A stretch of 7,701 nt of DNA from JAQGMO01 sp050954505 (GTDB taxonomy: Bacteria; Pseudomonadota; Gammaproteobacteria; Burkholderiales; Burkholderiaceae_D). This document shows, piece after piece, positions 1 to 5,249 of the stretch. Location: NCBI GenBank assembly GCA_050954505.1, contig JBPBPY010000045.1:1-7701 (forward strand), read 5' to 3'. The stretch's first letter is position 1, and each line of letters opens with the position of its first letter. The position numbers and the translations under genes were made by a program. Below the pieces are notes generated by a model. It had not been told where the DNA came from, searched no databases, and was given only the letters and a program-made list of their open reading frames with translations.

Positions 1-7
1 CGCAAAG

Positions 8-205
8 ATGAACTGGGCAATGACTGATTTACATGCCCCCTTTGCCACGGCGAGGGACACCATTGAAGCCAGTTCGAACATCGCAGCCGGAACGCCATTC
101 GACAACGCGCTGACGTATCGAGAGCAGATTGAACAACCATGGGATTCAACGCAGGGTGGGTTCATCGACTTGCATTATTATGATCGAGCCTGGCTGGGTG
201 CATGA
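8..205 (+). CDS. possible 3' end of an unrecognised gene
   Basis: An open frame of 65 codons ends in TGA at 203-205. It stays open to the left edge, so the ATG at 8 (or 20) may be internal and the true gene may begin outside the window. I recognise no family: the peptide has no obvious membrane segment or catalytic motif, and is moderately rich in acidic and aromatic residues near its end (FIDLHYYDRAWLGA). Codon third positions are less GC-rich than in gltX, which argues either for a weakly adapted gene or for chance. No ribosome binding site can be judged because the sequence starts only 7 nt upstream. No terminator follows it before the gltX leader. Confidence is low. Confidence 0.3.
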   Translation: MNWAMTDLHAPFATARDTIEASSNIAAGTPFDNALTYREQIEQPWDSTQGGFIDLHYYDRAWLGA

Positions 206-296
206 TTTGACTAATTAAAACCCGGGGCCAGACTGCGTAATCGGCCATCCCCTGCGCTTGATCCGAGGGCTCACATTCATCCATGCCCTCGGGGCT

Positions 297-330
297 TTGC
301 ACGGTTTTATGCCACCGCACGCGGTAAAAT
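297..330 (+). promoter_or_regulatory. candidate gltX promoter
   Basis: TAAAAT at 325-330 is a good sigma-70 -10 box. The best -35 match, TTGCAC at 297-302, is 22 bp away, which is too far, so the -35 is doubtful. If the -10 is right, transcription starts near 337. The leader before the preferred gltX start at 382 would then be only about 45 nt and would contain the hairpin at 348-370. Confidence 0.35.
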
Positions 331-347
331 GCCCCTTTCCCTTTTCC

Positions 348-373
348 ACGGCTTTGCATGCCAAAGCCGTTTT
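348..373 (+). terminator. terminator-like hairpin in the gltX leader
   Basis: ACGGCTTTG (348-356) and CAAAGCCGT (362-370) form a perfect 9-bp stem with loop CATGC, followed by a T run (370-373) and further T-rich sequence. It ends 8-12 nt before the preferred gltX start codon at 382. It has the shape of a weak intrinsic terminator. It could end transcription from upstream, or act as an attenuator or translational control element for gltX. The fold is read directly from the sequence; the role is inferred. Confidence 0.5.
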
Positions 374-381
374 CATTTGCC

Positions 382-1785
382 ATGATCGTCCGTACCCGCT
401 TTGCTCCCAGCCCGACCGGCTATCTCCATCTCGGCGGCGCGCGCACCGCGCTGTTTTCCTGGGCCTATGCCCGGCGCTTCGGCGGCGTCTTTGTGCTGCG
501 CGTGGAAGATACCGATCTCGAGCGGTCCACGCCGGCGGCGGTCGACGCCATCCTGCAGGGCATGGACTGGCTCGGCCTGCATCATGACGAAGGCCCGTTC
601 TACCAGATGCAGCACATGGACCGTTACCGCGCCGTGCTGGCCACCATGCTGGAAGCAGGCAGCGCCTACTACTGCTACACCTCGCCCGCAGAAGTCGAAG
701 CCATGCGCGAGCGCCAGCGCGCCGCCGGTGAAAAGCCGCGCTACGACGGCACCTGGCGCCCCGAGCCGGGCAAGACCTTGCCGCCGGTGCCGGCCGACCG
801 CCAGCCGGTGATCCGCTTTCGCAATCCACTCGACGGCGAAGTCAGCTGGGACGATGCCGTCAAGGGCACCATCACGATTGCCAACCGCGAACTCGATGAC
901 CTGGTCATTGCGCGCCCCGATGGCACGCCGACCTACAACTTCTGCGTGGTGGTCGACGACTGGGACATGCAGATCACCCATGTGATCCGCGGCGACGATC
1001 ACGTCAACAACACGCCGCGCCAGATCAATATCCTCAAGGCGCTCGGTGCCACGCTGCCGGTGTATGGCCATGTGCCGATGATCCTTGGCGCCGACGGTGA
1101 AAAACTCAGCAAGCGCCACGGCGCCGTCAGCGTGATGGATTACCCGTCCCAAGGTTTCCTGCCTGAAGCGATGCTCAATTATCTGGCGCGCCTGGGCTGG
1201 AGCCACGGCAATGAGGAAATCTTCAGCATGGAGCAGTTCTGCAGCTGGTTCGACCTCGATCATCTGACCAGATCGCCGGCACAATTCGACCCGGGAAAAC
1301 TGGCCTGGCTCAACAACCACTACATCAAGCTGGCCGACAATGAGCGCCTGGCCGCATTGGCCAAGCCACGCATGCGGGAGCAGGGCGCCGGCTTCGAAAA
1401 TTTGCCGCCGCTGGCCAATGTGATTGGCCTGATGAAGGAGCGCACCAGCACCATCAATGAACTGGCTGACACCGCCATGCTGTTCTACCGCCAGCCGCAG
1501 CCGGACGCAGCGCTGCTGGAACAGCATCTGACCGAAGCGGTCAAGCCGGCGCTGCGGCAGTATCGCGATGCACTGGCGGGCGTCGAGTGGAACCGCGTTG
1601 CGCTGTCGGCCATGCTCAAGCAAGTGCTGGCTGCGCACAAGCTGAAGATGCCGCAACTGGCCATGCCGCTGCGCCTGATGCTGACTGGTCAATTGCAGAC
1701 GCCAGCCATCGATGCCGTGGTTGAATTGTTTGGCCGCGAGACGGTCGAAGCGCGCATGGCGCCGTACCTCGATCAAGTTTCTTGA
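382..1785 (+). CDS. gltX: glutamyl-tRNA synthetase (GluRS)
   Basis: Class I aminoacyl-tRNA synthetase that joins glutamate to tRNA-Glu using ATP, in the cytoplasm. From the start at 382 the protein has 467 residues, the usual length for bacterial GluRS. The N-terminal Rossmann domain opens with the family hallmark RFAPSPTGYLHLGG; the HIGH-type motif is HLGG at residues 16-19 and the KMSKS-type loop is KLSKR at 241-245. The C-terminal third is the helical anticodon-binding region. In the segment near residue 100 where some GluRS bind zinc, only one Cys is visible (YYCYTSP), so this is a zinc-free type. I prefer the ATG at 382 (MIVRTRFAPSP) because family members start a few residues before RFAPSPTG. 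The alternative ATG at 358 would add eight residues and lies in the loop of a leader hairpin. Neither start has a clear Shine-Dalgarno sequence. tRNA-Ala and the cognate tRNA-Glu follow on the same strand, with no terminator visible between. Confidence 0.97.
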   Translation: MIVRTRFAPSPTGYLHLGGARTALFSWAYARRFGGVFVLRVEDTDLERSTPAAVDAILQGMDWLGLHHDEGPFYQMQHMDRYRAVLATMLEAGSAYYCYTSPAEVEAMRERQRAAGEKPRYDGTWRPEPGKTLPPVPADRQPVIRFRNPLDGEVSWDDAVKGTITIANRELDDLVIARPDGTPTYNFCVVVDDWDMQITHVIRGDDHVNNTPRQINILKALGATLPVYGHVPMILGADGEKLSKRHGAVSVMDYPSQGFLPEAMLNYLARLGWSHGNEEIFSMEQFCSWFDLDHLTRSPAQFDPGKLAWLNNHYIKLADNERLAALAKPRMREQGAGFENLPPLANVIGLMKERTSTINELADTAMLFYRQPQPDAALLEQHLTEAVKPALRQYRDALAGVEWNRVALSAMLKQVLAAHKLKMPQLAMPLRLMLTGQLQTPAIDAVVELFGRETVEARMAPYLDQVS

Positions 1786-1791
1786 AGAAAT

Positions 1792-1848
1792 CTGCGTGGA
1801 AGCCTTGGAAGTTTCAAAAGTCTTTGCTATAGTCTCGCTTCTACGCAG
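1792..1848 (+). other. 11-bp inverted repeat enclosing the tRNA-Ala promoter
   Basis: CTGCGTGGAAG (1792-1802) pairs with CTTCTACGCAG (1838-1848) over 11 positions with one G-T wobble. The arms flank the -35 and -10 boxes. RNA read through from gltX could form this stem between the gltX stop and the tRNA, whereas RNA started at the tRNA promoter would carry only the right arm. A processing site is a reasonable inference. There is no T run, so it is not a standard terminator. Confidence 0.5.
1805..1833 (+). promoter_or_regulatory. tRNA-Ala promoter (sigma-70 type)
   Basis: TTGGAA (1805-1810) and TATAGT (1828-1833) are separated by 17 bp, close to consensus. The expected start is near 1840, about 13 nt before the mature tRNA. 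It lies 20 nt after the gltX stop, so the tRNAs need not depend on gltX transcription. Confidence 0.7.
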
Positions 1849-1852
1849 CACG

Positions 1853-1928
<76 letters not shown>

Positions 1929-1941
1929 GTTAGAAATTTAA

Positions 1942-1971
1942 CTGGAAAAACAGCGTAGAACACTGTAGAAT
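1942..1971 (+). promoter_or_regulatory. candidate promoter for tRNA-Glu
   Basis: TAGAAT (1966-1971) has an upstream TG one base away (extended -10). CTGGAA (1942-1947) sits 18 bp upstream as a partial -35. Transcription would start near 1978, giving a leader of about 100 nt before tRNA-Glu. The leader contains a 6-bp inverted repeat, GACTGC (1977-1982) with GCAGTC (1998-2003). tRNA-Glu could also simply be processed from the tRNA-Ala transcript, since no terminator separates them. Confidence 0.4.
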
Positions 1972-2080
1972 GCGCGGACTGCAAACGAAGCGAGCAAGCA
2001 GTCAGGAAATGAAGTCCCAGCGCTTTGTTTCAGAAGTAGTGTAGAGAAGTTAGCATAGGTCGCAGTTTGGACAGATTTCT

Positions 2081-2156
2081 GTCCCCATCGTCTAGAGGCC
2101 TAGGACATCACCCTTTCACGGTGAGTACAGGGGTTCGAATCCCCTTGGGGACGCCA
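2081..2156 (+). tRNA. tRNA-Glu (anticodon UUC)
   Basis: A 76-nt gene. The acceptor stem is GTCCCCA/TGGGGAC, the D-arm stem is GTC/GAC, and the anticodon stem TCACC/GGTGA closes the loop CTTTCAC, giving anticodon TTC (UUC in RNA), which reads GAA and GAG. The T-arm is built on GGTTCGAATCC. Discriminator G and an encoded CCA end the gene. It is the substrate of the GluRS encoded upstream. A strong terminator lies about 80 nt downstream. Confidence 0.97.
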
Positions 2157-2163
2157 ATTGAAA

Positions 2164-2180
2164 ACCGGTTCGATTCTGGT
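2164..2180 (+). other. T-arm-like stem-loop after tRNA-Glu
   Basis: ACCGG-TTCGATT-CTGGT has the geometry of a tRNA T-arm: a 5-bp stem (one G-T) and a 7-nt loop starting TTCGA. No acceptor, D or anticodon arm is visible around it and no CCA follows at the right spacing. It may be a relic of a third tRNA or chance. Confidence 0.3.
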
Positions 2181-2238
2181 TTTGCAGCGAATGCGGCGAA
2201 ACAGAGTCAACAGGTGAGAAGTAAAATTGAGACAAGAG

Positions 2239-2274
2239 AAAAACGGCCCGACAGTTTGTCGGGCCGTTTTTTTT
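2239..2274 (+). terminator. strong intrinsic terminator of the gltX-tRNA block
   Basis: ACGGCCCGACA (2243-2253) pairs perfectly with TGTCGGGCCGT (2257-2267) around a 3-nt loop, followed by eight T's (2267-2274) and further T's. Five A's precede the stem (2239-2243), so the complementary strand also has a T run. The hairpin could therefore stop transcription from both sides and may also serve the convergent minus-strand gene ending at 2539, although 265 nt away. Confidence 0.92.
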
Positions 2275-2305
2275 GTTTTCCTGTTTTTGCCACGCCGGGA
2301 GTCAG

Positions 2306-2399
2306 TGGCGCGCAGCGCCAGTCGACCCAAAAGCACATGCCAACAGGAATAGCCGGGCAGCGTCTGGCACCGCTGTCAAACAGCGGGCGCACATGCGCT
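2306..2399. repeat. series of short hairpins in a gene-free stretch
   Basis: Three compact inverted repeats lie in a row. TGGCGC-GCA-GCGCCA is at 2306-2320. CCGCTGT-CAA-ACAGCGG is at 2370-2386. GCGC-ACAT-GCGC is at 2388-2399. None has a T run. With the nested element that follows, they fill most of the 264 nt between the terminator and the end of the minus-strand gene, where I see no credible gene. Confidence 0.6.
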
Positions 2400-2400
2400 C

Positions 2401-2478
2401 AGCAGGCTGGTCAGGCTAGCCTGACTGGCCACTCCGGCGCAAGCGGCGCCAGAGTGGCCCTCATGCCTGAAGCCTGCT
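2401..2478. repeat. nested inverted-repeat element
   Basis: The outer arms AGCAGGCT (2401-2408) and AGCCTGCT (2471-2478) pair perfectly and continue as TCAGGC (2411-2416) with GCCTGA (2465-2470), leaving GG bulged: 14 bp in all. Inside, GGCCACTC (2427-2434) pairs with GAGTGGCC (2452-2459), and GGCGC (2436-2440) with GCGCC (2446-2450), separated by one mismatch. TCAGGCTAGCCTGA (2411-2424) is also a perfect palindrome that competes with the outer stem. The position between two convergent units suits an extragenic repeat, a cruciform site or an RNA 3' end structure. No T run is present on either strand. Confidence 0.6.
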
Positions 2479-2503
2479 GCTGCGGGCGTATTGCTCCCCT
2501 TGC

Positions 2504-2524
2504 GCAGCCAGCAGCCAGCAGCCA
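2504..2524. repeat. tandem repeat GCAGCCA x3
   Basis: Three perfect 7-bp units (2504-2510, 2511-2517, 2518-2524) lie just beyond the stop codon of the minus-strand gene. The unit length is not a multiple of three and no frame is thought to use it. It may vary in copy number between strains. Confidence 0.7.
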
Positions 2525-2538
2525 TCCGCCATCAGCCG

Positions 2539-3240
2539 TCAAGGCCGCCAGAATGCATCATTTGGCCATTCCGTCTTCTGCTGCATCATCATCAGCCAGT
2601 CCTCTGCATCGTTTTTGTCGCGTCCCTTGAGCAAGCCCAGCTCATCGAGTTTGCTCATGCCCAGGCGAATGTCTTCGACATAGGTCGTCAGGAATGCTGC
2701 TTTTGCCGGCTCGAACTTGAAACGCTGGGCGGCTTTCAGGATGAATTGATGGTAAGGGTTGCTGTGCCGCGCAGGCAGGAACATGTTCAGGTGATGCTGG
2801 TGGGTGAGGTCATTTTGTTTTGTTTCGCTCGGCACGGTGTAGTCGGGTGCATCGGAAAAGTACCAGGAGTTCGGCGCCGCATGGGCGAACAGTTCATGCA
2901 TCAGCGTGTAACTGGCGCGTGCCGACTGGATTGGACACTGGACGTCGAATTCTTCGCGTACATGAATGATGATCGATTGCTGCTTGTTGAAATAATCGGG
3001 CTGGGTAACGCCGGCAAAGGGATGCGCTTCGCAATGGCGGCTCAGTGCAATGGTCACCGTCGGATAAAAGAAATTGAAAAGCTGCGCTTCGGCATTCACG
3101 CTCTGGCAAAAATTTTTCATCTCGCGTGAAAAATTGGGATCGAATTGCATGTAGGCGCCGCTGGCCGCATAGCTCATCTCGTCGCGCCGGTTGAAAGGGT
3201 TGGTCGTGGCTGCCAGGACGGGTGAATGGGCTGGGAACAT
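2539..3240 (-). CDS. hypothetical protein with HExxxH motif
   Basis: A 233-residue protein that I do not recognise. I chose the ATG at 3240 because AGAGG stands five bases upstream of it. A GTG at 3294 would add 18 residues but has no ribosome binding site. The sequence is rich in His, Phe, Tyr and Met and has no signal peptide or clear membrane segment, so it is probably cytoplasmic. Its most notable feature is LMHELFAHA, with HELFAH at residues 115-120. This is an HExxxH arrangement like the zinc site of dipeptidyl peptidase III (HExxGH), and differs by one residue from the common HExxH of zinc proteases. A VEDIR segment at 188-192 could supply a third metal ligand (E189). Metal binding or protease activity is only a suggestion. 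The gene stands alone, convergent with the tRNA block, divergent from the structured region upstream of liv, and has visibly lower GC than gltX and the liv genes. Confidence 0.8.
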   Translation of the reverse strand: MFPAHSPVLAATTNPFNRRDEMSYAASGAYMQFDPNFSREMKNFCQSVNAEAQLFNFFYPTVTIALSRHCEAHPFAGVTQPDYFNKQQSIIIHVREEFDVQCPIQSARASYTLMHELFAHAAPNSWYFSDAPDYTVPSETKQNDLTHQHHLNMFLPARHSNPYHQFILKAAQRFKFEPAKAAFLTTYVEDIRLGMSKLDELGLLKGRDKNDAEDWLMMMQQKTEWPNDAFWRP

Positions 3241-3339
3241 GGTCGCCTCTGATGGGGAATGCCATGAGTGGCGCTCTGGCTGCAAGTGTTCCACTTGCCG
3301 CAGCAGGCAGGCAGGCCGGATTGCTCAACAAATATTTTC

Positions 3340-3371
3340 TTGAAAGTCACTTTTCGGGAGTTTGTTATAAT
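3340..3371 (+). promoter_or_regulatory. strong extended -10 promoter
   Basis: TGTTATAAT (3363-3371) combines a perfect TATAAT (3366-3371) with an upstream TG at the extended -10 position. The nearest -35-like sequence, TTGAAA (3340-3345), is 20 bp away, longer than ideal, but extended -10 promoters tolerate a poor -35. It lies in an AT-rich patch upstream of the minus-strand gene and points rightward. The expected start is near 3378. The first clear gene on this strand begins at 3901, so the product is either a small RNA or a liv leader of about 520 nt. Confidence 0.65.
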
Positions 3372-3377
3372 GCCGGC

Positions 3378-3563
3378 GCAGTCTGCGGCGAACAAGCCGC
3401 GGTTGTGGATGCCGGGTTGCCGCCCAGTTTGGACGGTGTTTGCCCGCTTGCGTCCTGGTGTGTGCCGTTGGAAAATCCCGGCACGCCCATGCGGGCAAGA
3501 CAGGACCAGCAGTCCGGTCGGGCCAGCGGAAAAAGAATGGCTGGCACAACACCACGCTGTTTT
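3378..3563 (+). ncRNA. candidate structured RNA (small RNA or liv leader)
   Basis: The RNA predicted from the promoter at 3366-3371 begins with a hairpin, CTGCGGC (3383-3389) with GCCGCGG (3396-3402). Further on, TGTTTGCCCGC (3437-3447) pairs with 3491-3502 over 11 bp with one bulged G. Inside that, GTGTGCCG (3460-3467) pairs with CGGCACGC (3479-3486), extendable by three pairs past a bulged T, with an 8-nt one-sided bulge (3448-3455) between the helices. Outer pairings, TTGGAC (3429-3434) with GTCCGG (3512-3517) and GCCC (3422-3425) with GGGC (3520-3523), lengthen the rod. A possible weak end is CAGCG (3524-3528) with CGCTG (3555-3559) then T4. Size and rod shape recall 6S RNA, but I cannot match its sequence and the gene context differs. 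No reading frame here looks coding. The exact ends are guesses. Confidence 0.35.
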
Positions 3564-3900
3564 CATCATCGGCAAGACAGTCAAACAGGCGCGTCTTGCT
3601 GGCCATGATGTCATTTGTTGCACTCGCCCTCGTTGGAGGTGTGTTCGTGCCGTGCAATGCAATGCAAGCCTGCGCGCAAAGTGCCGGAGCACCATGACTG
3701 ACAATGACTTTTAACCGGGTAGGCTGATGATGGGCTGACGATGGGCGGACACCGCATCGATGCGCTGCTGCGCTACCGATGCCAGCCAGAACACGCCACG
3801 GCGCCTTGAAGCGCACCATGCCGGGCCGACCACCAAGCAAACCACCGGGCACGCTGTAACGCAAGCCACAACACAAACGACAATATTCCTGGAGCCAATC
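3564..3900. other. gene-free stretch before the liv operon
   Basis: No gene is supported here. A 30-codon frame at 3605-3697 has a hydrophobic start but no ribosome binding site. An imperfect direct repeat, CTGATGATGGG and CTGACGATGGG, lies at about 3723-3744. I see no convincing sigma-70 or sigma-54 promoter close to the liv operon, so liv may be read from the promoter at 3366-3371. The ribosome binding site of the first liv gene (GGAG, 3891-3894) ends this stretch. Confidence 0.5.
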
Positions 3901-5067
3901 ATGAAATTTACCGCAGCCGTTCGCCCCTTGTTGAAAACCCTGCCGCTGCTGTTGATCGGCGCCGGCCTGGCAGCCAATGCTGCTGCCGCCGACATCAAGA
4001 TCGGCGTTGCCGCTGCCCTGACCGGCCCGGCCAGCAAGTATGGCGTGGCCATCAAGAATGGCTTCACCATGGCATCCGAGGAAATCAATGCCAAGGGTGG
4101 TGTCAATGGCAACAAGCTGGTCCTGGAAGTCGAAGATGAACAGGGCAAGAAGGAAGAAGCCATCAACGTCTTCAAGAAACTGATTTTCCAGGACAAGGTG
4201 CTGATGGTGTTCGGCCCAACACTGTCGAACTCGGCGTTTGCCGCCGACCCGATTGCCAATGCCGCCAAGGTGGTGGTGTTCGGTACCAGCAACACTGCCG
4301 AAGGCATTACCGCCATGGGGCCGTTCACCTTCCGCAATTCGGTCATGGAGTCGGACGTGCTGCCAGTGACCACCAAGGCAGCGGTCAAGCATTTTGGCCT
4401 GAAGAAGGTCGCCGTCATCTACGGCAACGACGACGCATTCACCAAGAGCGGCTACGACGCCTTCAAGACGGCACTCGCGGCGCAGAACATTCCGGTGACG
4501 AATACCGAAACCTATGCCAAGGGCGACGTCGACTTCAAGGCCCAGCTGACCAAGATCAAGGCTGCCGCGCCTGACGCCATCGTCTGTTCCTGCCTGGCTG
4601 AAGAAGCTGCCAACATCATGCTGCAGACCCGCGCGCTGGGCATGAAGCAGCCGTTCATCGGCGGCAACGGCGTCAATTCGCCCAAGCTGTTTGATATTGC
4701 CAAGGATGCGGGCGATAACACCATCATGGGCAGCCCATGGTCGGCCGAGAACCAGACGGCAGTCAACAAGGCCTTCGTCGCCGCCTACAAGGCCAAGTTC
4801 AATACCGAGCCGGACCAGTTTGCCGCCCAGGCCTACGATGCCATGTACATCGTTGCGGCCGGTCTGAAATCGGTCAAGCTCAGCGGCAAGCTCGACGCCG
4901 ACCGCATTGCCCTGCAGGCGGCACTGCCGGCGGTCAAGCATGAAGGTGCAACCGGCAAGTTTGCCTTCGTCAAGGCGCCGGGCACCGGCAAGCCGGCTGG
5001 CTACGACGCATCGCAGGAAGCCATCGTCAACATCGCCAAGGGCGGCAAGTTTACGCTGCTGAAGTAA
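3901..5067 (+). CDS. livJ: branched-chain amino acid ABC transporter substrate-binding protein
   Basis: Periplasmic binding protein of the LivJ/LivK (Peripla_BP_6) family that captures leucine, isoleucine, valine or related compounds and delivers them to the LivHMGF membrane complex. It has 388 residues, typical for the family. A signal peptide is clear: a basic start, a hydrophobic stretch at residues 14-25, and probable cleavage after ANAAAA (A30), leaving a mature start DIKIGVAAALTGPASKYG. GPTLSNSA (105-112) and GTSN (128-131) fall where family members place ligand-contacting Ser/Thr residues. Two cysteines, C229 and C231, sit close together in the second lobe. The ATG at 3901 follows GGAG by six bases; an in-frame ATG at 3760 would destroy the signal peptide and is rejected. 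The permease genes follow after 182 nt. Substrate choice within the family (branched-chain amino acids, amides, urea or others) cannot be fixed from sequence, and the livJ symbol marks family membership only. Confidence 0.93.
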   Translation: MKFTAAVRPLLKTLPLLLIGAGLAANAAAADIKIGVAAALTGPASKYGVAIKNGFTMASEEINAKGGVNGNKLVLEVEDEQGKKEEAINVFKKLIFQDKVLMVFGPTLSNSAFAADPIANAAKVVVFGTSNTAEGITAMGPFTFRNSVMESDVLPVTTKAAVKHFGLKKVAVIYGNDDAFTKSGYDAFKTALAAQNIPVTNTETYAKGDVDFKAQLTKIKAAAPDAIVCSCLAEEAANIMLQTRALGMKQPFIGGNGVNSPKLFDIAKDAGDNTIMGSPWSAENQTAVNKAFVAAYKAKFNTEPDQFAAQAYDAMYIVAAGLKSVKLSGKLDADRIALQAALPAVKHEGATGKFAFVKAPGTGKPAGYDASQEAIVNIAKGGKFTLLK

Positions 5068-5200
5068 ATGCCGTAGCGGTGGGCAGGACGGGCGCTTCAT
5101 GAACGGCCCCTTCAGCCTGCCTTGAACGTGGCACGCCGGGCACGGAAGCAGGATCACCGCGCCAGCGTGAATGTGCTGCTTGAGCCGGCACGCCACACCG

Positions 5201-5230
5201 GGCACCTCATGACATCTGCCATGGGGTGCC
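5201..5230 (+). promoter_or_regulatory. intercistronic hairpin between binding protein and livH
   Basis: GGCACCTCAT (5201-5210) pairs with ATGGGGTGCC (5221-5230) over all ten positions (one G-T) around a 10-nt loop. It ends 11 nt before the GAGG ribosome binding site of livH (5242-5245). The sequence after it is T-rich but lacks a proper T run. It could protect the upstream mRNA from 3' exonucleases or partly stop transcription, lowering permease levels relative to the binding protein; both are inferences. Confidence 0.6.
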
Positions 5231-5249
5231 TTCACTTATTTGAGGCATC

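Noticed and set aside
358..381. Alternative gltX start at 358
   Set aside because: It adds eight residues not typical of the family, has no ribosome binding site, and the ATG lies in the loop of a stable hairpin. Kept only as a possibility.
470..790. Zinc-binding site in GluRS
   Set aside because: Only one cysteine is present in the relevant segment, so the zinc-free form applies; this is common and not a defect.
373..1851. 492-codon open frame antisense to all of gltX
   Set aside because: Long open antisense frames are expected opposite GC-rich coding sequence. The sense strand is an unmistakable GluRS, and the antisense peptide shows no domain or ribosome binding site.
2067..2630. 187-codon + strand frame over tRNA-Glu and the repeat region
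   Set aside because: It runs through a tRNA gene, a strong terminator and hairpin repeats, and the peptide has no coding character.
3542..3557. Possible sigma-54 promoter (TGGCAC...GC) upstream of liv
   Set aside because: The spacing between the GG and GC elements is 11 rather than 10 and the TTGC box is missing.
3605..3697. 30-residue hydrophobic peptide frame
   Set aside because: The sequence looks like a signal peptide start but there is no Shine-Dalgarno, the frame is short, and no known small protein family is recognised.
3222..3714. Overlapping + strand frames (3222-3608 and 3268-3714) across the structured region
   Set aside because: They start within or antisense to the minus-strand gene, lack ribosome binding sites, and the two frames give unrelated Arg/Cys-rich peptides.
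3760..3900. Longer start for the binding protein at 3760
   Set aside because: It would bury the signal peptide behind 47 polar residues and has no ribosome binding site; GGAG before 3901 decides the start.
3325..5235. 636-codon antisense frame covering the binding-protein gene
   Set aside because: Same shadow effect. Its peptide is low in recognisable motifs, and the sense strand encodes a clear periplasmic binding protein.
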